Shown: positions 56,826-64,000 of the stretch, in pieces
Position numbering within the stretch: position 1 is the first letter of the stretch
Layout: each line of letters starts with the position of its first letter
Assembly (NCBI GenBank): GCA_033002965.1
Contig: JAURVB010012654.1
Location: forward strand, 1-64,000
Length of the DNA stretch: 64,000 nucleotides
Reading direction: 5' to 3'
Source of the DNA: Piper betle
Lineage: Eukaryota; Streptophyta; Magnoliopsida; Piperales; Piperaceae
Notes under the pieces: generated by a model
Databases searched by the model: none
The model's input: the letters and a program-made list of their open reading frames with translations, nothing else
Told to the model about the DNA's origin: nothing
Program-made: the position numbers and the translations under genes

Positions 56826-59265
56826 GATTCCCCCCCTCCTTGCTCCCTGCTAGCCGCCACCCTCAATTCAATCCCTATCCTATTCCTACCTTACCAACCT
56901 CTGGCTTCTTCTATTTCTTTATGATTCCTTCATGCACCCTTTATGCGGTGGAGATAAGTAACTTAAATCATTAGGATTTACTGGAAAATATCATTAATCA
57001 AGCATCGTCATTTCATGTAAGTAAAGGTGCGAGTGTTATGATACGAGCAAGCTCTGTGAAAAAGAAAGATAACAAGCAAAAGAGTACACTAGAAAGGTGA
57101 CAAACAAAAGAGGGTTATGTACTGTGGGGAAAGAAAACTCTTAGCCGGGTCCTGACCCCCGAGTGGTGGCTGCCACCGACAGTGAGGAGCGGGTGGAGTC
57201 GGGAGAAAGGAGGGAGTTAGGGATTTAGGGGGTGGGCGGCTGCATCATCAAACTACCCAGCGTCATGGTTAGAATAAATCGGCTGATTCACAAAATAAGT
57301 TGATGAATCAATCGATTTTACTTGGATTGGCAGGTTGCCGGTTCACAAAATATAGGTTGAATTGCCTTTTTGAAATTATCCAATTTACTCCTATTCCACC
57401 CACCATTCTCATTAGACCGATTTAGTCCAAAGATCACTTACAATATTACTTATTAACTCATCGAACGTATACGGTATTAGAGATCTCATGTAGCTAAGTA
57501 TTAGCAAATTCACTGTAACACTTGCATGATTGACTTAAATCTTCTTAGTTGAATAGGATTAACTTAATTATTAGAGTTAATTTTTTAAAGACCTCAATTA
57601 AAAAGATTTAATCCAATCATGTAAGTGTTGCAGTAAATTTTGAACCCAAAAATACTTTCAAAATAAAATACAAAAACTTTCAAGGATCCTCACTATCATG
57701 TCGTTCGACTCTTCCTTTTCGCCTTCTACGCCCCAAATCCTATCTCTTCCAACGGGTGCCTCCCTTGGAGTCCATGTTTGGCATTCAACTTTTCTAAAAA
57801 GTCTTTTTTAGTATTTTGTTATATTTAATATTTTTCTTGGTCTTTATTTTTTTTCTAATAATTCTCATTTCAATTTTTGATAAATATTTGTTTGTTCATT
57901 TGGCTATCCAAGATGCTAGTTTGGAGACTACAATGTTGTGGAACTGTAGTGGGGTGTGGATGTTGGTCATTGATTTGGTGGGTATGGAAATGAAATTTAA
58001 TTTAATTTACATACAATTTTTTTGCTTGAAATAGTTTGCTCTTTTGAATTTGGTGGGCATGGTTGATTTGTTTTTTCTACAATGGAGTGAAAAATGTTTG
58101 CATGAGTCTGGTCTGTTGGTTCATTGATTTGGTAGCGTTGGGATAGATAGTGAGGTGGTAATTGAGAACAGATTTGGTTGGTGTTCTATTGATTTTTTTA
58201 TATGGGCATTTCTTGAATTATAAAACTGCTTTATTATATTGTTATTATGCAGCTTTTGTGATTTGTGAGTTGTAAGATGTTTTAGTATTTTTTTATATGA
58301 ATTGAGCACGGAATTTTTTTTTATATCGTTGACTTTATTATGCCATATTGAACATTTAGACATATGAACATTTTTTGAAGGTTTTGTTAATTGTTCAGAT
58401 TTATTTTTATTGTTGCATTGTCCTTTGTTATATCATTATAAGATGTGGAATTGTAATTGGGACACCCCGAATCCGGCTGATTCATGAACCGAACTGAAAC
58501 ATCACAGGTCCTGAGTGGATTTATTCTCAGCATCTCAAGATACTAGATGTCAAACAGTATGCATGGATGAATGCATGGAACCCTAACATGTCAATACATG
58601 GAAGACATGACAACTAATTCATACAAAAATAATGGCGATAAAATTGATAAGAATTTTTGAAATAAAATGGACAAAATCTCCCATGAAAGTGCAAGTATGG
58701 ACCACTCTATCAAATAAACATGTATAAACATAGAAATCTAGACACATTCATTGGACCATATTTTTCACACATATATTTAATTTGACCACATCACAATATT
58801 CTACGTTTTGGGTCTCAACCCACCAGTTCATTCTATTCACATTTCCACTTTTTATCGTTCAGACTGTACACTAATGTATATTTCAGATCTTGTTATGACT
58901 ATCCATTTCTATATACCCAAAATCTCTATCACAAGTATTTCATTTTCATAATAACATAAGAAAACAATCGAAACAGTGAAAACAAACATTTTGTTGGCGA
59001 GCATGGGTGTATGTGTGCAAGGTAAGTCACTGCTCCTCCATCCAAGCCGGCGTATTAATTATTTAATCCTCACCTACATATATATAATGAAAAACGTCAG
59101 TACTTGTCCAAATATATAACTACATAACAAACTAGCAAATGGGAGTTGACTCTCATTTTGAATAAAAATATTTATATACTTCTCGTGAACACTCCTAAGG
59201 GCAACTACTGACGAGCCACGGGGCTGCAAACCCGAAACGTCCCAAACTGACTGGTCTGATTCCTC
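56826..59265. other. Non-coding block (unit D)
   Basis: Matches 9107-12090, with an internal deletion of about 500 bp at 56941-56944 (ccctttatgcggtgg). Contains a third copy of the exon-like MSFDSSFSPSTPQILSLPT stretch at about 57699. No gene called. Confidence 0.4.
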
Positions 59266-59269
59266 TCTT

Positions 59270-59500
59270 GGCATTTTCTCATTTTCCTCGTCCCTTGGGA
59301 CTACCAGTATATCCTAAGCCCTCTCCTTTCCTCCATAATTCTCATTTTCTCATTTTCCTTGTCCCTTGGGACTACCAGTATATCTTAAGCCCTCTTCTTT
59401 CCTCCATAATTCTCATGGCCTCTTCTTTCCTCTATAATTCTCATGTCCTCTTCTTTCCTCTATAATTCTCATGTCCTCTTCTTTCCTCCATAGTTCTCAT
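59270..59500. repeat. CT-rich minisatellite (unit D allele)
   Basis: Five or six units of cctcttctttcctccataat, more than in unit A (12093-12270), preceded by the tcccttgggactaccagtat doublet. Confidence 0.7.
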
Positions 59501-59809
59501 GGCCTTGAATACAAAAGCCAGGACGCTCAAGCAGTCACCTTTAGTACCCTTTGAACCACAAGTCCAAATGTGCGTTGTACTAAACAGTACCCATAAACCT
59601 CCATGTTTCTCATGGTGTGAGGAACTCAAAAGGGAGTTTTCAAGATCCCTTGGGAATAGAACAACCTACTCACTAATCTATAGCTCTCTTTGACTGGCAC
59701 GAGCACCCGCTCATGGTACGTGCGATTCAGTTTTTCCCATCTCTCGTCTCATTAAATCCCGATAAAGCTATATATAGGGTTGGGAAGGGATTCATATAAT
59801 ATGCCCAAA

Positions 59810-60162
59810 GGCAAATTGCGGTGGATCTTATCTTTGAAATCATACTCGAGGGATCTCATCCTCGAGGGTTATTAATCCGGAAAACTAGTTGACTATATGA
59901 CCCGGGTTAAGTGGGATCCAATGTAATGATCCGCCCAAAGTGCAAACTAATGGGCTAAGTCATTTCTTTAAAAGTGGTTAACCAATTTAAAGATCTATAG
60001 TCCATTCCCACTTATAAACTGGATCTTATCCCAGTAGGTATTAGATGCGGGTCTAAGTTGATGGATCTCACATCCGATAAAACGCCACTTAGCCCATCCT
60101 GCAAGTAATAAAAGAAACATACAATAGAATAGATCGTTAGTGGCACAGTGGAAGAATCATGT
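59810..60162. repeat. Gypsy-LTR-like repeat block remnant (unit D, copy 2)
   Basis: Matches 12580-13210, then jumps near 60138 to sequence equivalent to about 13975 (agtggcacggtggaggaat), a deletion of about 0.8 kb. Followed directly by the gypsy element at 60163. Confidence 0.5.
59922..60072 (-). mobile_element. Solo LTR of the shared-site TRIM (unit D)
   Basis: 151 bp, TGTAATGATCC to TCTCACA, flanked by TCCAA (59917-59921) and TCCGA (60073-60077), exactly the flanks of the complete TRIMs in units A and B. The interior and one LTR are gone, as expected from LTR-LTR recombination. Confidence 0.85.
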
Positions 60163-63120
60163 AACGACCCGCCCTAGCTGGCCGGGGGTTACTAAAAAAT
60201 ATGAAGTATGAAAAATAAAATTTATAGACATGAGTCGTAACATGGCAAATAATTCTAGAAATTTACTAATCATAAAAATAAATCATGTTATAATAACATG
60301 CAACAATACATAAGATAAATTAACTATGTGAACACCAAGTCTCACAACCTCTGTCCGTTTCCCATAGCCACATTTATAACACAAGAGAATAAAAGGATAT
60401 CCAATTTATTATTAATTCACCAAACCTAGGTTGGTTAGAGAACCACCAACCACACTCTTAATCCTCAGTCAGAAGCTACTCACCTATGGTCACAAAACCG
60501 TGTTAGTGATAAAACCACTAAGTTGCATAAGTAAATGAAACAAGTCAATATATACCCCATCATCATTTATTCAGTCTGTTAGTGATAATGAGCCTATGCT
60601 GAGCTCTAATTATTCCAGGAGGGGTGCCCGCCCCATCCAGCTGCAATCCCATGTATGCGCACGCACGCTACGTGGCCCATGGCTTGTAGTTGACTATATT
60701 TGCCATTGACTCACCCTCTTGGTATCACAAGTGCATAATGAGTTGTCTTCCGCCACTGCGCCCTGTCACCCCTTTCGCCATGAGGGCAAGTATTTTATCT
60801 TTCAAATAATTTTAAAGGTACGGCCCCGTGTCGGACTGAGTCAATTCCTTGACCCCGATTGCACTCGGCCCATGGTGGTCGAATCTGGGCTTAGGCCGAC
60901 CAGGGCTGCCAAAAGGGAAAATACAACATTTTAAATAATTGTATGGACCTGGATGGTTCTCAAGTGAACTCGCAATCGCGACCGATGATCTTAATCTAAA
61001 CGACAAAATAAAATTATACATAAGTATAATTTTATTCGAGTAGAAATGCATGCAACTAAATGACTTAAATATATTATTATTAAAACCTGACAACACAAAG
61101 TAGACAACATTCAACAATATTAATCATTTACAACAAGTCTAGTGAGATAATTAATTATTCATGTGACATAATCATTTAAGTCATACTTTACATTGTTTAA
61201 AACTAATTATTTAAATCACAATGCAAAGGATACCTCAAGAAATATTATTTTAAGTGACTTCACAAAGAAGCTTCAAACTTAAATTATTTTTCAATGCTTG
61301 GCATCAATGCTAATCTATATGCACGAGTTCCAACTCGAACCAAGATTGGAAACGGTCCTATGAATCTTGGCTTCAACTTCCTTGATGTTCTAAATATTAT
61401 CACCTCTTTCGTAGGAGATGTCTTTAGGTACACGAGCTCCCCCACTTTGAACTCTAGGTCCCTCCTCTGAGTATCAACATAACTCTTTTGCCAATCCTGA
61501 GCTGCCTTAAGCTTTTGTTGAATGAGTTTCACCTTTTCAGTTGCGTCCCTCACCATCTCTGGCCCTACTATAACTGCCTCGGTAGACTCAAACCAGCACG
61601 ATGGAGACCTGCAGGGCCTACCATATAAGGCTTCAAATGGTGCCATCGCTATACTGGCGTGGTAAGAGTTATTGTAGGTGAATTTTGCCAAGGCTAAGTA
61701 TTTCTCCCAATCTCCTCCCCAATTAAGGATGCAAGCTCTCACAAATCATCCAAAGTTTGAATAGTCCTCTCACTATGACCATCAGTTTGGGGATGATATG
61801 CTGTACTCACCTTGATGTAGGTCCCCATGGCTTTTTGGAAAGCTTCACATAAATGTGAGGTGAATAGGGGATCTCGGTCAGAGATTATTTCCTTTGGAAT
61901 GCCATGCAACTTCCCAATATTATCGATATACAATCCTACTAGGTATTCCGCCATCCTCATTTATTTCGTAGGGATGGAGTGAGCTACCTTAGTTAGTCAG
62001 TCCACAACGACCCATATGGAGTCATGCTTCTTCTAAGTCCTTGGTAGTTTTGCAATAAAATCACATGTGACACACTCCCATTTCCAAGTAGGTATTTCTA
62101 AAGGTTGCAATAGTCCACTTGGTAGTTGATGTTGGGCTTTGATCTGTTGGCACGTCTGGCATTTGGAGACAAAATCCACAACATCCCTCTTCATTCCAAT
62201 CCACCAGTAAGTTCGCTTTAAATCCTGATACATTTGAGTAACTCCAGTGTGTATCAAGAACTTTGAAAGATGAGCCTCCTTCAGGATATTCCGCCTTAGT
62301 GGATCATCCTTAGGTACACACAACCTCCCTCTAAATCTAATCACACTATTGGAATCAGCTACAATGTCAGAAGTCTTGTCCAACATTTCATTTAGCTCCT
62401 CATCATCCATTTGTGCTAGCTTAACACGATCAACCAAATCATTGGAAATAACCAGATTTGCGAGTAACCCTGTTAGTTGCTCCACAGGGTTCCGACATAG
62501 TCCAAAGTCTAGCTGCTGACCCTTGTCCACCTTGCCCTTTTGACTCAATATGTCTGCTACAACTTTCGCCTTCCCTGGGTGGTATAAGAGTTGGAAGTCG
62601 TAGTCCTTTAAATATTCCATCCACCGCCTCTGTCGAAGGTTAAGGTCACGCTGGGCAAAGATATACTTCAAACTCTTGTGGTCAATGAAGACTTCAAACT
62701 TGGCTATATATAAGTAATGTCTCCAAATCATTAGGGCAAAAACAACTGCTACCAGTTCCAAATCATGGATTGCATAATTTTGTTCGTGAATCTTCAATTG
62801 ACGAGAGGCTACCACTTTGCCTCCTTGCATAAGGACACATCCTAAACCTAACAGAGACGCATCATTGAAGAGTACGAATCCTTCATTACTTCAACGTACT
62901 AAAGTTAAATTGTTCTAGGACACTTCAAAAGTTGATCCTTTATTGCTTTTGAGTTGTCATTTGAAATGACTTTACACATGTCTCTATATTTCATTGGTCC
63001 TCATACTTCCTATAAACCCACATCTTCCTACATAGTAGACTACAATTCATCGGTGCATTTTTTCTCGATTTAAGCATTGTCACTCATATGCATAGCTAAA
63101 CTGGGGCATACTGTCCCATG
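60163..63120 (-). mobile_element. Truncated Ty3-gypsy retrotransposon
   Basis: The left end starts TGTAACGACCCGCCC, the LTR terminus of this family read on the opposite strand, followed by about 1.1 kb of LTR and 3' leader with no ORF. Pol coding follows at 61284-62900. Nothing legible precedes RNase H, and the right boundary near 63120 is approximate. The LTR is related to 28640-29026 in the TR-GAG-like element. Confidence 0.7.
61284..62900 (-). pseudogene. Ty3-gypsy pol: RNase H and integrase, disrupted
   Basis: Read leftwards. RNase H starts about 62900 with [18 protein letters not shown], then [18 protein letters not shown] and [20 protein letters not shown] with its acidic residues. The integrase HHCC zinc domain follows ([26 protein letters not shown]) and the catalytic core begins ([13 protein letters not shown]). 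Two stops lie between 62033 and 61961 (VVVD then stop then LTKVAHSIPTK). The core resumes with ISDRDPLFTS, STAYHPQTDGHSERTIQTL (second Asp and Glu) in 61960-61739, and then YNNSYHASIAMAPFEALYGR to YRLALMPSIEK in 61742-61284. Reverse transcriptase, protease and gag are missing upstream. Clearly a dead copy. Confidence 0.9.
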
Positions 63121-63950
63121 ACACTGTCATCTAGATCGTACAAGTGTCCCATACCACCCATACTACCTAAGTAACACCTCTGATTATAAAGGCGTCCCAT
63201 ATACACTCATTGGTTAAGTGTCATGTGTATCTAGCATGACACATAAGTGACACATCGTCCCATACCAGTCCTTATTCCTTAATCTGAAAACAACACACTT
63301 CTAGAATGTCATCTAACTAAATAAAATCTTTAAATATGCTAGAGGTATAACTCTGTAAATCCTCGACATCTTATATCCTTCCAAAGGCTCCCTTTATAAT
63401 TTGTCCTTCGACTTATAACTTGTTCTTGATCTAGAGGTAGCCACCTCAATCCCCAAAAGAATTTGTCAGCTTTGGTCTTTTCAGTTGCGAAAATCCTAGG
63501 TGCAAAACGCCCCTTCGATTCGAGTAAAAAATAATAACTAATCCCCCACCTTCTCCTAAAAAAATAAAGAAAAATCCCATAAAATATAATACACACCATA
63601 ACATTTCAATGATATGCTTTATAACTAATAACCCACCCTAATACGTTGTTCAACCTAAAAATAATTCTTTGGTCTAACACTAAAATAAATAAATAAAATC
63701 TGGGGGTACTCTAATATATTTTGATAACTTAGTCCGATGTTGTCTTATTGACATTATCATCATACACTTAGGCACACATGACCCTCATGGTTCATAACAC
63801 ACGACCGGCCTCTGCTCAGTATGCGTGTTCTGAAATTAACGGTTGAACCAACGAGTTCTAACTATAAAACATTAACAATTATTTTTTGTTAATGAATGCA
63901 AATAAATACACATTTAATGTTGTAAATAAGGCTACTAATTGAGCGAGCCA
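63121..63950. repeat. Gypsy-LTR-like repeat block, right part (unit D, copy 2)
   Basis: Matches 34745-35600 of unit B, including the ccataccacccatactacct segment not seen in unit A. Small ORFs are not conserved. Confidence 0.5.
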
Positions 63951-64000
63951 GCTCGCGAGAGCATGAATAGTGAGAGCTCGAGCGCCCGCCTTTTTGTTAA
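63951..64000 (+). mobile_element. Truncated solo LTR, start (unit D, runs off the window)
   Basis: agccagctcgcgag joined to gcatgaatagtgagagctcg, the same deletion junction as 35600-35640 in unit B. HMGR of unit D would be expected about 1.2 kb beyond the window. Confidence 0.7.

Larger units (their letters stand above)
47991..64000. repeat. Tandem segmental duplication, unit D (continues past the window)
   Basis: Begins by a deletion junction in the HMGR intron remnant (attaatatgttgtgcacgta), omitting the usual spacer. Same order as unit B, with an AspAT-bearing LTR element at 54451-56825 and a gypsy element at 60163. The window ends inside the truncated LTR that in unit B precedes HMGR. 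Confidence 0.85.

Overview
This is a transposon-dense, AT-rich stretch of a plant nuclear genome, almost certainly a eudicot. The host genes are plant families: a class II O-methyltransferase (OMT) of the isoflavone/flavonoid type, a PLS-class PPR protein, HMG-CoA reductase (HMGR) and mitochondrial-type aspartate aminotransferase (AspAT). They sit among Copia, Ty3-gypsy, TRIM, TR-GAG-like, solo-LTR and hAT-type elements. No bacterial, organellar, rRNA or tRNA gene was recognised. The paired OMT family would fit an asterid or Lamiales genome, but that is a guess.

The layout is four tandem, direct-orientation copies of one ancestral segment. Each unit reads, left to right: minus-strand OMT; intergenic promoter region; plus-strand OMT; gypsy RT fragment; gypsy-LTR-like repeat; PPR/non-coding block; second gypsy-LTR-like repeat with a TRIM; solo LTR; HMGR exon 1 holding a hAT-type element; AT-rich spacer. 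Unit A is about 315-19660, unit B about 19661-41680, unit C about 41681-47990 (heavily deleted), and unit D about 47991 to beyond the window. Shared lesions pair B with D (same OMT fusion deletion, same Gly-to-Arg change, same LTR deletion) and A with C (same HMGR nonsense codon). The simplest history is therefore duplication of one unit into an A-type and a B-type, followed by duplication of the roughly 41-kb pair.

Only one host gene appears intact: the two-exon minus-strand OMT in unit A (867-2595, 364 residues, all catalytic motifs present). The other three minus-strand OMT copies and all four plus-strand OMT copies are broken. All three HMGR copies are exon-1 remnants.

Insertions later than the unit duplications can be dated by empty sites in the sister units. 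In unit B these are a 4.5-kb gag-only LTR element with a nested solo LTR and a 33-bp minisatellite, a solo LTR inside the hAT element, and a second TRIM. In unit D there is a 2.4-kb LTR retrotransposon (54451-56825) with 433-bp LTRs, a GATTC target-site duplication, an initiator-tRNA-Met primer site and a polypurine tract. Its interior is a short gag-like leader fused to an intron-free fragment of mitochondrial-type AspAT. This host-gene capture is the most unusual object in the window. Its AspAT part has lost the PLP lysine and ends at a nonsense codon.

All comparisons were made by eye. Junctions marked by target-site duplications should be exact or nearly so; other repeat boundaries are approximate.
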